Shown piece after piece: positions 36,882 to 45,289 of a DNA stretch of 64,000 nt. A program made the translations under genes and the position numbers. The DNA comes from an uncultured Candidatus Melainabacteria bacterium (GTDB lineage: Bacteria; Cyanobacteriota; Vampirovibrionia; Gastranaerophilales; Gastranaerophilaceae). The stretch's first letter is position 1. Each line of letters starts with the position of its first letter. The DNA lies in NCBI GenBank assembly GCA_934691935.1, contig CAKUTH010000002.1:357325-421324 (forward strand), read 5' to 3'. The notes beneath the pieces are model-generated. The model saw only the letters and a list, made by a program, of their open reading frames with translations, ran no database searches and had not been told where the DNA came from.

Positions 36882-38504
36882 CTATTGGTGAAAGTCTTTG
36901 CCCCCGACAATTCTGAGGTGGCGGTTGTTGCCTTCGCCGATTGATTTGCTTGTTAAGTTGTGTTGTTCGACAAGTTCGTGTTGAAGTTTTCTTATATGTT
37001 GGTTTTGTGGAGTGAGTTCAACGTCTTTTGCTCCAGCAAGTATTTTGTTTATTGCAACTTTTGCCTCGTCTAGTGCGCGTTCGGCATCATCATAGTATCC
37101 GCACAGAGTTTGAGAAGTTTCAACGATGTCCAATGCTTCTTTCAGCACTTTTTGGATTTGTGCCATTGAATTTGTTTTTACATAGAATATTTGCAATCTG
37201 TAATCATTTGCAACGCTCAAAACTTTTGCTCCGCCTTTGATAAAGTTTTTGTGTGCAATTACAATATCAGCATCTTCAATGTTACGTGTCACTTCTGCAT
37301 TCAAGTCCAAACGTTCAATAACTTTTTCAACAATTGTTCTGGATACTGCGTATAAATAGATTTTTTTGAACCCTTTCATATCTTCGACATATTTTTGTCT
37401 TGAAAAAGAGTATTTCAAACTATCTGTGTTATGTTCAAGTTTTTGTTCAAGTTTGTCGATTTCTTTTGGAATATCTGAGATTTTGGGTTCGTCTTTATCA
37501 GATTGAGATTGAGTTGGAGCGTCGTATGTTTTGTCAACTTTCCTTATTTCAGGTCTTATTGGCCAACCGCGTAGGATGTAGTCGACCGCTTCTGCGGTAT
37601 CTTTGTACACAGCAAGGGTGTTTCTGTCAAGAATTTCAATGACAACATCGAAAGTTGGTTGTTTTTCTCTTTCCAAAACTGTTTTTTGTGAAGCACGGCG
37701 TTTTGCCTCATCGTCACCCAACGTAACGGATTGAATTCCACCGACCAAGTCGGATAATGTTGGGTTTTTGATTAAGTTTTCCAATGTATTACCGTGGGCT
37801 GTTGCAATCAACATAACTCCTCGTTCTGCAATGGTACGCGCAGCTTGTGCTTCGGCTTCTGTACCAATTTCATCTACTACAATGACTTCTGGAGTGTGAT
37901 TTTCAACAGCCTCAATCATTATGTCTTTTTGAAACTCTGGTTGAGTTACTTGCATACGTCTTGCATGACCGATAGCTGGGTGAGGAGTGTCGCCGTCACC
38001 TGCGATTTCGTTAGATGTGTCTACTATCACAACACGTTTACCTAACTCATCAGCTACCAACCTTGAAATTTCTCTTAATTTAGTCGTTTTACCGACCCCA
38101 GGACGACCCAAGAATAGAATACTCTTGTTCATCATACAAATATCTTTTATGCAGGCAATTGTTCCAGTTACTACCCTGCCTATTCTGCAAGTAAGTCCTA
38201 TAATTTTACCTTGCCTGTTTCGGATTGCACTAATCCTATGGAGCGTTCCAGGGATTCCAGAACGGTTGTCCGAGGTAAATTCTTGAAGTCGGGTTGTGAT
38301 ATAATTAATATCCTCATCAGTTACAAATTCTTCTCCCAGATACTCAATCTTACCGTCAGAATGTCTTATTTCTGGGGTTCTACCGATGTCTAACACAATC
38401 TCGATTACATCTTCCATTTTCTCATAATTAATGAACCTTCTGACTTTGTCAGGCAATACGTTTGTTAATTTGTCTAAATCGTTTTGAAACTGCAGGCTAC
38501 TCAT
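36882..38504 (-). CDS. Ycf45-like AAA ATPase with R3H domain
   Basis: A 540-residue cytosolic ATPase related to cyanobacterial and plastid Ycf45 and, more distantly, to SpoIIIAA. Walker A is GRPGVGKTTKLREIS near residue 135, followed by VVIVDTSNEIAGDGD, Walker B VIVVDEIGTEAEA, and IATAHGN. The N-terminal part has IEIVLDIGRTPEIR, and the C-terminus has an R3H nucleic-acid-binding motif (RKLQHELVEQHNL, ending RHLRIVGG). The role is not established in any organism that I know of. The family is a useful marker for cyanobacterial kinship. It ends 3 bp from the small membrane pair and has its own upstream region. Confidence 0.88.
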   Translation of the reverse strand: MSSLQFQNDLDKLTNVLPDKVRRFINYEKMEDVIEIVLDIGRTPEIRHSDGKIEYLGEEFVTDEDINYITTRLQEFTSDNRSGIPGTLHRISAIRNRQGKIIGLTCRIGRVVTGTIACIKDICMMNKSILFLGRPGVGKTTKLREISRLVADELGKRVVIVDTSNEIAGDGDTPHPAIGHARRMQVTQPEFQKDIMIEAVENHTPEVIVVDEIGTEAEAQAARTIAERGVMLIATAHGNTLENLIKNPTLSDLVGGIQSVTLGDDEAKRRASQKTVLEREKQPTFDVVIEILDRNTLAVYKDTAEAVDYILRGWPIRPEIRKVDKTYDAPTQSQSDKDEPKISDIPKEIDKLEQKLEHNTDSLKYSFSRQKYVEDMKGFKKIYLYAVSRTIVEKVIERLDLNAEVTRNIEDADIVIAHKNFIKGGAKVLSVANDYRLQIFYVKTNSMAQIQKVLKEALDIVETSQTLCGYYDDAERALDEAKVAINKILAGAKDVELTPQNQHIRKLQHELVEQHNLTSKSIGEGNNRHLRIVGGKDFHQ

Positions 38505-38675
38505 TTTATTTCCGCCTTTCTGATACTAATAACAGTTTCCGCACCCGCAACGGAATTAAAATTTCTTTATTCTAATTTCAATTTACCTTACTTATATTAT
38601 ACCACTTTTCAATAATTTCTCATCAATCAAAAGTATTACATTGGTAGTAAATTTACAAAACTTAATGTTTTTCAA

Positions 38676-38820
38676 AGGTGCTAGGTTACTAAGGCACTAG
38701 GGCACTAGGTTCGTTACGGTAATAAGGTAATAAGTGAATAAGGACAATAAGACGTTAAGACGATAAGTCGTTGAGTTCGTTACGTAAGCAAGGAAGTAAG
38801 TAGGTAAGGAAGTAAGTAAG
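38676..38820 (+). repeat. Octamer-periodic repeat array with four unit types
   Basis: Blocks in order: GGCACTAR units; GGTAATAA/GTGAATAA/GACAATAA units; GACGTTAA/GACGATAA/GTCGTTGA units; then TTACGTAAGC and GTAAGTAG/GGAAGTAA units. The block order matches the array at 60575. No reverse arm closes it. Confidence 0.85.
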
Positions 38821-39167
38821 AATTTACGCAATGCTATCCTCTCCCTTTTGATGGGAGAGGGTAAAATTTCAACTTGAGTGTGCGAAAGTTAGAAATTTGG
38901 GTGAGGGTGAACAACTTTTCCCCGCCCTAAATGAGGGGCGGGGGCTAGGGGGCGGGTGAACAATGACATTGCGGGAACTGTGCATAACAGATAACTTCAC
39001 TTTAAACAAAATATTAACAAATGTTACAAAGGATAATCTTTTTCTAAAGTTTTTACTAAAAAATACCGTAAGACTACATGAACGTTACTAATTTTAAAGG
39101 AAAAAGCGGGAACTTCGGTTTCTGACCAAAGAAATTCAATCAAAAATTTGCAGAAAGGGCAAAAAAA
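38821..39167. other. Intergenic region with hairpin repeats and leader of the 548-residue protein
   Basis: Contains CCTCTCCCTTTTGATGGGAGAGG (stem CCTCTCCC/GGGAGAGG), a CCCCGCCC/GGGGCGGGGG hairpin (38918-38945), and a GACATTGCGGGAACTGTGC repeat fragment at 38962-38980. Nearer the gene, GGAAC-TTCG-GTTTC forms a small UUCG hairpin within AAAGCGGGAACTTCGG (39106-39121); a similar AAAAGCGGGAAC motif lies upstream of the gene at 53345. AGAAAGGG is the ribosome site. Confidence 0.5.
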
Positions 39168-40814
39168 ATGGGATTAGCAGCAGGACAAGCAAGATTATTA
39201 TCAATAACAGGCAGAAAATCTGACTGTGAATTTGAATCTATGCGTCTTTCTCACCAAAAAATAGCTTTGGCGAGAGAATTGGCTGACCTTTCTAACGAAT
39301 ATCAAAACTCATTGAATCAAACAAAATTAGTATATGATTATTATGGAACTGGTGATACAAGTATGCAGTTATCTTACGGTATTTTGATGAATCCTTCGGC
39401 ATTGAACAATTACTTGCCGACATTAATCACAGATCCGTTAGGCAGAGCTGTATTAGATTCAAAATATGCGGCTGCTGCAAGAGCTGCAGGTATTCCTCAA
39501 GAAGGTTTAGGCTCATTGCCTTCAGAAGAAACTCGTAATGCGTTTGTTAAGGCCCTTAGTGGACAAGGTTTGATTACAGAAAAATTAGCAAATACTATTA
39601 CAGGTTTGCCGTACAATCAAGCGGCAGGTCTTGGTGGTGGTACGACAGTTGCTGCAAATACAACAAGTGGTAATATCAATGAATTTCTTGATTTCTTGAA
39701 TAATTCTGGTGCAACTGTTGATATTACTCTTAGTGGAAATATGGTTCATGGTACAAATGCCAATATGCAATTAATTAGTTCTGATGAAAAGAAAAATATT
39801 GATATAAATAGTGGCAGTAGTTCTTATACAAGCAATTTTAACATTGGAGATCTTATCAAAGGTACTGTAACTGCGGAATTATATACATATCAGAAAAAAG
39901 GTAAAAACCCTAACGAGGATATGGCATCTGCAGCACAAGATTTGTTGAGAAATATTTTGGAACAAACTGGAGAATATTTAACAACTTACTTAAATTTAGG
40001 TGATGGATATTCAGACAAAGCTCTTGAATATGCTATGACTCAAGTTATGAATTTGTATACACCTCAAGATGAAACAGGTAAATACTATACAGATTTTGCA
40101 ACTGGTGATAGATTTAATAATGTAAAAGAAGATAAAAGTCAAAACGCATCTTTATATATTGGTTGGGCATCTGAACACTATAAAGGTGGGGCTTTACGTT
40201 GGGGTCACAACCGTAATAAAAGTAGAGTAAGCATTGGTAATATGTTGAATGCATATTTGACTTATTTTGCAGATTTTATGAATGGTGTTTCAAAAACAGA
40301 CAGCAGTGGAAAGCAAATTTTTGATGTAAGCAAAGGTGAAAAAATAGGTAGCCACCTTGCAACTGATAACCAAACCTTCCAATACACATGGAAAGTTGGT
40401 TCAGAAGTTTCATCAGATGATGTTGGTCAAGCAACATTCTATGATGCATTATTTAACCAAATCTGTTTGAATGGTTGGACTGAAAATAATAATGTCACTA
40501 ATAATGAATATCTTCAACAGATGTTGCAGAGCGGTATGATGTTTATCTCAAAAATGAAGGATGATAATTTCTATTATCAAGGCAACTATGCGACAGATAC
40601 TTACATCAAAGAAATCGCTGATGAAACAAAAGTTGCTTATGCTGAATCTAAATACAATACTGAAAAAGCAAAACTTAATGCAAAAGAAGAAACTCTTGAT
40701 TTGAAGATGAAAAACCTTGATACCGAAATTTCTTCTTTAACAACAGAATACGATACAGTTAAGAACACGATTTCTAAGAATATTGAAAAATCGTTTAAGC
40801 GTTATAGTGCTTAA
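39168..40814 (+). CDS. Uncharacterised 548-residue protein with helical ends
   Basis: I do not recognise a named family. There is no signal peptide. The first 60 residues are helical (MGLAAGQARLLSITGRKSD, then KIALARELADLSNEYQNSL), the middle is mixed polar, and the last 70 residues form a coiled coil (EKAKLNAKEETLDLKMKNL). Helical ends around a globular core resemble components of secretion-system or flagellar-type filaments, but only in shape. The leader shares an AAAGCGGGAAC motif with the 53345 gene. Its end overlaps the convergent hydF gene by 20 bases. Confidence 0.7.
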   Translation: MGLAAGQARLLSITGRKSDCEFESMRLSHQKIALARELADLSNEYQNSLNQTKLVYDYYGTGDTSMQLSYGILMNPSALNNYLPTLITDPLGRAVLDSKYAAAARAAGIPQEGLGSLPSEETRNAFVKALSGQGLITEKLANTITGLPYNQAAGLGGGTTVAANTTSGNINEFLDFLNNSGATVDITLSGNMVHGTNANMQLISSDEKKNIDINSGSSSYTSNFNIGDLIKGTVTAELYTYQKKGKNPNEDMASAAQDLLRNILEQTGEYLTTYLNLGDGYSDKALEYAMTQVMNLYTPQDETGKYYTDFATGDRFNNVKEDKSQNASLYIGWASEHYKGGALRWGHNRNKSRVSIGNMLNAYLTYFADFMNGVSKTDSSGKQIFDVSKGEKIGSHLATDNQTFQYTWKVGSEVSSDDVGQATFYDALFNQICLNGWTENNNVTNNEYLQQMLQSGMMFISKMKDDNFYYQGNYATDTYIKEIADETKVAYAESKYNTEKAKLNAKEETLDLKMKNLDTEISSLTTEYDTVKNTISKNIEKSFKRYSA

Positions 40815-41973
40815 AAATTTCAGTTGCTCTAGGCAAAATTCCCAAGCAATATGAGATTGCAATGCCGTAGTTTGTTATAGGAACATTTGCTTTGTTTGCA
40901 ATCAAAATTCGTGAAAGAATTTCACGACGGTTTGTCATACATGCGCCACAATGAATTATTAGTTTGTAATCCTTTAAATCAGGGAAATCGTGTCCTGCGT
41001 AATTGTGTATAACAAGATTTTTGCCCGTTTTTTTGCGCAAAAGATTTGGAATTTTGACTCTGCCAATATCATCTTCTATCGCGTGGTGCGTACAGCTTTC
41101 AAGAATTAGTACCATATCGCCGTCTTGCAAACTGTCAATATAATTTGCGCCTTTTACAAACTCTGTCAAATCGCCTTTGAGTCTTGCAAAAAGTATTGAA
41201 AATGAAGTCAACGGAATATTTTCAGGAACGATTTCTGATACTTGTCGAAAGGCTTGCGAATCTGTAATCACTAGCGCAGGTGGAGTTTTTAGGTTTGCAA
41301 GCGCATCTTTTAATTCACTTTCTTTAACTACATAACTCAAACAGTCACTGTCCAATAAATCCCTTATGGTTTGGACTTGTGGCAGTATTAATCTGCCTTT
41401 TGGGGCTTCTTTGTCGATTGGAGTTACGAGAATAACCGTGCTTTTGGGTTCAATCAAATCGCCTGCAATTTTCGGTGTATTAACAAATTCATCTGGCAAA
41501 AGTTTAATAAGTGCGTTTTTAAATTTAAAAACAAGCTGGTTGTCGTCTTTTACAGAAGTGTACAATGCCTCTTTGTCCAAAATCGGCTTTTCAATATCGC
41601 ATTTGTTTACAACAATTAAATACGGAATTTTTAATTCATCAAGTTTTTCAATGAGTTTACTTTCGTGACAATCAAGTCCTCTGTTGTCGCAAACTATTAT
41701 GGCAATGTCAATCCGATTTAGAACTTTCATTGTTTTTTCTACACGTTGAAACCCCAATTCAGATGTGTCGTCCAACCCTGCTGTATCAAGAAAAGTTACA
41801 GGGCCGATTGGCAAAAGCTCCATGGATTTTTCAACAACATCGGTTGTAGTACCTGCAATTTCAGAAACAATAGATATTTCTTGATTGGTAATTTTATTCA
41901 AAAGAGAAGATTTTCCAACATTAGTTTTGCCGAAAACTCCAATATGCAAACGAAAAGATTTAAGTGATTTCAT
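40795..41973 (-). CDS. hydF: [FeFe] hydrogenase H-cluster maturation GTPase HydF
   Basis: A 392-residue scaffold/GTPase that carries the diiron precursor and delivers it to apo-[FeFe] hydrogenase. The GTPase domain has G1 GKTNVGKSS, switch GTTTDVV, G3 DTAG and G4 NKCD. The C-terminal Fe-S domain has the signature ESCTHH and, about 50 residues on, IHCGACMTNRRE, giving the CxH..HCxxC ligand set. It belongs with the two [FeFe] hydrogenases at 45.3 and 49.2 kb. HydE and HydG are not in the window. Confidence 0.95.
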   Translation of the reverse strand: MKSLKSFRLHIGVFGKTNVGKSSLLNKITNQEISIVSEIAGTTTDVVEKSMELLPIGPVTFLDTAGLDDTSELGFQRVEKTMKVLNRIDIAIIVCDNRGLDCHESKLIEKLDELKIPYLIVVNKCDIEKPILDKEALYTSVKDDNQLVFKFKNALIKLLPDEFVNTPKIAGDLIEPKSTVILVTPIDKEAPKGRLILPQVQTIRDLLDSDCLSYVVKESELKDALANLKTPPALVITDSQAFRQVSEIVPENIPLTSFSILFARLKGDLTEFVKGANYIDSLQDGDMVLILESCTHHAIEDDIGRVKIPNLLRKKTGKNLVIHNYAGHDFPDLKDYKLIIHCGACMTNRREILSRILIANKANVPITNYGIAISYCLGILPRATEIFKHYNA

Positions 41974-41988
41974 TTTAACCTCAAAATA

Positions 41989-42016
41989 AAAAGACCATCA
42001 AGAGATGGTCTTTTTG
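41989..42016. terminator. Rho-independent terminator, rpsO/hydF junction
   Basis: Stem AAGACCATC/GATGGTCTT with a 4-base loop and T-runs on both strands; it ends rpsO on the minus strand just upstream of hydF. Confidence 0.88.
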
Positions 42017-42028
42017 GATTTTTTTGAA

Positions 42029-42292
42029 CTAGCCTCTGATACCTAATTTTTTGATTAATTCTCTGTATTCATCAAGGTTTTGAGTTTTCAAATAAGAAAG
42101 TAATCTTTTTCTTTTACCTACCATCATCAAAAGACCTCTTTTTGTAGCGAAATCTTTTTTATTTGATTTAAGGTGTTCAGTAAGTTCAGAGATTTTTTTG
42201 CTCATCATTGCAACTTGAACGGCTGTAGAACCAGTATCTTTTTCGTTTTTGCCGTAAGCCTTAACGATTTCTTGTTTGTTTTTTAAGTTCAT
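42029..42292 (-). CDS. rpsO: 30S ribosomal protein S15
   Basis: An 87-residue small-subunit protein that binds 16S rRNA helices near the central domain. The conserved core DTGSTAVQVAMMSKKISELT and LLMMVGKRKRLLSYLK is intact. I place the start at 42292, where AAAGGAAAT precedes the ATG; an upstream in-frame ATG has no ribosome site. It has its own terminator, so S15 is expressed as a single gene. Confidence 0.97.
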   Translation of the reverse strand: MNLKNKQEIVKAYGKNEKDTGSTAVQVAMMSKKISELTEHLKSNKKDFATKRGLLMMVGKRKRLLSYLKTQNLDEYRELIKKLGIRG

Positions 42293-42391
42293 TGTAATTT
42301 CCTTTACTTGTTGAGTGATTATTGGCGTAAGCACTCTACAAGTTGCATGATAATATATAAAGGAAAAATTGCAAGCCTATTGTTGCAAAAT

Positions 42392-42862
42392 CTAAACTAT
42401 TCTGTGTGTCTGATAATTTGCGGTTTGCAATGCCGAAACAAATGCTTGATATGCTTCGTTTACGGATTTTGCAGAGTTGTTGTAAACGCCTTGATCATAA
42501 AGTGCATTTTTATCGTTCATCGCACTGACAAGGTCGTTGTTTGAACTAACTTTATATTTTCGTTGCAAAGAAGCGTTTATAGAAGTTTGTTGATCTTGCA
42601 TAGCCTTATATTTAGCTTCAAGCTGTTTGTAGTTTTCTATTAATTTTTCGGATTCTGCATTATGTTCTTTATAAGCCTGCATTCTCATATCAAAAAAAGA
42701 TTTTGCTGGGTTATATGCAGATTTTTGGTTATTTTGAGCAAATGTGTATACAGACTGAGATTTAAGCTGTGCAAGTTGGAATTTTTCATACGAACCGTAC
42801 TGAGCTTTGAGTTCAGGTGATTTTTCAAATTGTTCTTTAGAAATATAACCGATTTTAGTCAT
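42392..42862 (-). CDS. Uncharacterised 156-residue helical protein
   Basis: Not recognised. The start is set at 42862 because AGAGAGGA precedes this ATG; the open frame further upstream runs through repeat-like intergenic DNA and is not credible. The protein is soluble and helical with a coiled-coil centre (ESEKLIENYKQLEAKYKAMQ). The N-terminus MTKIGYISKEQFEKSPE is polar. It stands alone between rpsO and a long repeat-containing gap, and resembles other orphan soluble proteins in this window (53345, 55067) only in general character. Confidence 0.6.
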   Translation of the reverse strand: MTKIGYISKEQFEKSPELKAQYGSYEKFQLAQLKSQSVYTFAQNNQKSAYNPAKSFFDMRMQAYKEHNAESEKLIENYKQLEAKYKAMQDQQTSINASLQRKYKVSSNNDLVSAMNDKNALYDQGVYNNSAKSVNEAYQAFVSALQTANYQTHRIV

Positions 42863-43659
42863 AATTATCCTCTCTTGCCTCGTTATATATATAAAGTATT
42901 TAACTTTTAAATAATTGCTATTTGTGTAAAGATTTGTGTCGGAAAAATAAAAAAGCACTCCTGCTTTTTGAGTATAAGTAGAATTCTGTATACCTGCAAC
43001 AATATTGAATATGTAGCCTCCGGCGGGTGCTACGCGCACGGCGGTCGCTTTTGTGGAAAAGCGACGCAAAGTACTACGTACGTAGCCACTTAAGTCTTGA
43101 CCAATATTTCCAAACATGGCAAAAAAACACGACGCTCCGTTCACTAATAAACTGTACGGCTCACTAAAAGCCGACTAAACTCGCTAATATACCTGTCATT
43201 GCGCACTTGTTGCGCAATCTCTTTTCCCGCTCAAACAATAGCCGTCTTTGTAATCTGTTCGCCTACAATTATTGTTCACTCCGCTATTGTGGCAACAACC
43301 TAAAAAAACTAAAAATCATTCGACCATTACGGAACGAACAATCAATGTTTGCGAAACATCTTCAAAGGTGAGCACTGTCTGAACGGTAAGGTCCTAGACC
43401 CTGAAACAAGTTCAGGGTGGCAACTGGAGTGAGTTTGCTCACCTCAGGTTGAGCAATTACAATTGATTAGTGAGTGCAGTACCGATCGAGAGCTTCTTTG
43501 CGGTACTTTCTTGTCGGTACAAGAAAGTGCCATGGAAAAAGTTAGTTAGTATGTTGGAGCACACATCAGTGTTAAAAAATAGCGGTGCAGGGATGCATAA
43601 TCCCTGCGTGTAACAAACAAAAAATACATAGTATTTTTTATTTGTTGTATAATCGAACT
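42863..43659. other. 797-bp intergenic region with several palindromic repeats and no credible gene
   Basis: Contains GTCATTGCGCACTTGTTGCG (43196-43215), an inverted word like that at 54523; the palindrome CCCTGAA-ACAAG-TTCAGGG (43399-43417); a 13-bp hairpin GGTACTTTCTTGT/ACAAGAAAGTGCC (43513-43543); and a hairpin GCAGGGAT/ATCCCTGC (43587-43606). The GGGTGCTACGCGCACGG motif near 43025 resembles GGTGCTACGCACGTAG inside the prepilin leader at 63345. It looks like a sink for dispersed repeats. Confidence 0.55.
43648..43659 (+). promoter_or_regulatory. -10 box of a leaderless purB promoter
   Basis: TATAAT at 43648-43653 then 6 bp to the ATG at 43660. The -35 region is weak. No ribosome site precedes the ATG. 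Confidence 0.6.
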
Positions 43660-44952
43660 ATGATTGATAGATATTCACGAGAAGAAATGACAAAAATTTG
43701 GGATTTGAATTCAAAATTCCAATATTACCTTGACGTTGAAATTGCAGTGGCAGAAGCATACGCAGATATGGGAACTTTCCCAAAAGATGATGTTGAAAAA
43801 CTTAAACAAAAAGCAACATTCAATGTCAAAAGAATTGATGAGATTGAAGCAGAAGTAAAACATGATGTTATTGCATTTTTGACCTGTGTTAACGAAAGTC
43901 TTGGCGATTTAGCAAAATATATGCATGTTGGAATGACAAGTTCTGACGTCATTGACACTGCTTTTGCACTTCAAATTCAGGACAGCGGAAAAATAATATT
44001 GAGCGATTTGGATGAAACTATTCAATCAATGAAAGATTTGGCTAAAAAGCACAAAAACACTATATGTATTGGGCGTTCACACGGTGTTCATGCTGAAATT
44101 ATGACCTTTGGGGTAAAAATTTGTAACTGGATTGATATTTTGGAACGCCAGAGAGCAAATTTCATTCACGCACTTGATGAAATAAGAGTTGGGCAAATCT
44201 CTGGGCCTGTGGGTACATACAGCAACATTTCACCAGAAATTGAGGCGTTGACCTGCAAAAAACTAGACCTTATACCTGCAAGAATTTCCACTCAAATTAT
44301 TGCACGCGATTATCATGCGTATTTTATGCAATCTTTGGCGTTAATTGCCAGTGTGATTGAGCAATTTGCGACGGAAATTCGTCACCTTCAACGTACCGAA
44401 GTTTTAGAGGTAGAAGAAGGGTTTGGTAAAAAACAAAAAGGTTCATCAGCAATGCCACACAAGAAAAATCCTGTGTTGTCCGAAAATTTATGCGGGCTTG
44501 CGCGTGTTGTGCGAGCAAATTCCATCGTTGCGCTCGAAAATATTCCGCTTTGGCATGAAAGAGATATTTCACACAGTTCTGCGGAACGTATAATTTTTCC
44601 AGACAGTCTTACTCTTGTTGATTTTATGTTGAATAGATTTAACGGAATTGTTAAAAATTTAGTTGTTCACGAGAAAAATATGTTGAAAAATACTGAAAAA
44701 TTTGGTGGTATAGTATTTTCTCAAAAAGTATTACTAAAATTGGTTGAGAAAGGGCTTACCAGAGAGGATGCTTATCGTATGGTTCAACGTAATGCTCTTG
44801 ATGCGTTTGAGAATGATGAGGATTTTAGGGTAAATTTGGTTAATGATAAAGAAGTCACAAAATATTTAACTCCTGTTGAAATTGATGAGATTTTTAATAA
44901 AGAGGAATTTTTAAAAAATATTAATGAAATTTATTCAAGAATCCTTGCATAA
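43660..44952 (+). CDS. purB: Adenylosuccinate lyase
   Basis: A 430-residue fumarase-superfamily enzyme that acts twice in purine synthesis, releasing fumarate from SAICAR and from adenylosuccinate. The N-terminus MIDRYSREEMTKIWDLNSK is typical and fixes the start at 43660. The signature GSSAMPHKKNPVLSENLCG is present, with catalytic His in GRSHGVHAE and the earlier MTSSDVIDTA. The start codon lies 6 bp after a perfect -10, so the mRNA is likely leaderless. It is followed by the hydrogenase-linked [2Fe-2S] gene only 41 bp later. Confidence 0.96.
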   Translation: MIDRYSREEMTKIWDLNSKFQYYLDVEIAVAEAYADMGTFPKDDVEKLKQKATFNVKRIDEIEAEVKHDVIAFLTCVNESLGDLAKYMHVGMTSSDVIDTAFALQIQDSGKIILSDLDETIQSMKDLAKKHKNTICIGRSHGVHAEIMTFGVKICNWIDILERQRANFIHALDEIRVGQISGPVGTYSNISPEIEALTCKKLDLIPARISTQIIARDYHAYFMQSLALIASVIEQFATEIRHLQRTEVLEVEEGFGKKQKGSSAMPHKKNPVLSENLCGLARVVRANSIVALENIPLWHERDISHSSAERIIFPDSLTLVDFMLNRFNGIVKNLVVHEKNMLKNTEKFGGIVFSQKVLLKLVEKGLTREDAYRMVQRNALDAFENDEDFRVNLVNDKEVTKYLTPVEIDEIFNKEEFLKNINEIYSRILA

Positions 44953-44993
44953 TGGTAAAAAATACTGTAAAATGTGAATAAAGGAAGTTGTTA

Positions 44994-45236
44994 ATGGCAA
45001 AAATTAATATAACAGTATGTATGGGAAGCTCTTGTTTTGCAAGAGGAAATCAGCAAAATCTAACGTTTATTGAAGCATTTATAAAAGCACATGGTCTGGA
45101 AGCTAATATTGATTTAGCTGGTACAAGGTGTGAAAACAAGTGTGCTACAGGTCCGAATGTTATAATAAATGGTGTTGAATATAATGGTGTTAATGAAGAA
45201 ATGTTGGAAAAAATTCTGATTAAATTAGGAAAATAA
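44994..45236 (+). CDS. Thioredoxin-fold [2Fe-2S] ferredoxin (NuoE-like)
   Basis: An 80-residue protein with the cluster ligands CMGSSC near the start and CENKC near residue 44, the C-x4-C..C-x3-C pattern of thioredoxin-like [2Fe-2S] ferredoxins such as NuoE. It would carry electrons to or from the hydrogenases. AAGGAAG precedes the ATG at 44994; a TTG two codons earlier is less likely. It is the first gene of the sensory-hydrogenase locus and has a relative at 48323. Confidence 0.88.
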   Translation: MAKINITVCMGSSCFARGNQQNLTFIEAFIKAHGLEANIDLAGTRCENKCATGPNVIINGVEYNGVNEEMLEKILIKLGK

Positions 45237-45289
45237 ATTGTTTTTAGAACAAAAATTTTTGCATCTTGATAATTAAAAAAGGAAAATAA

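Noticed and set aside
42863..43144. N-terminal extension of the 156-residue protein by 94 codons
   Set aside because: The extension runs through repeat-like intergenic DNA and lacks a ribosome site, whereas AGAGAGGA precedes the ATG at 42862.
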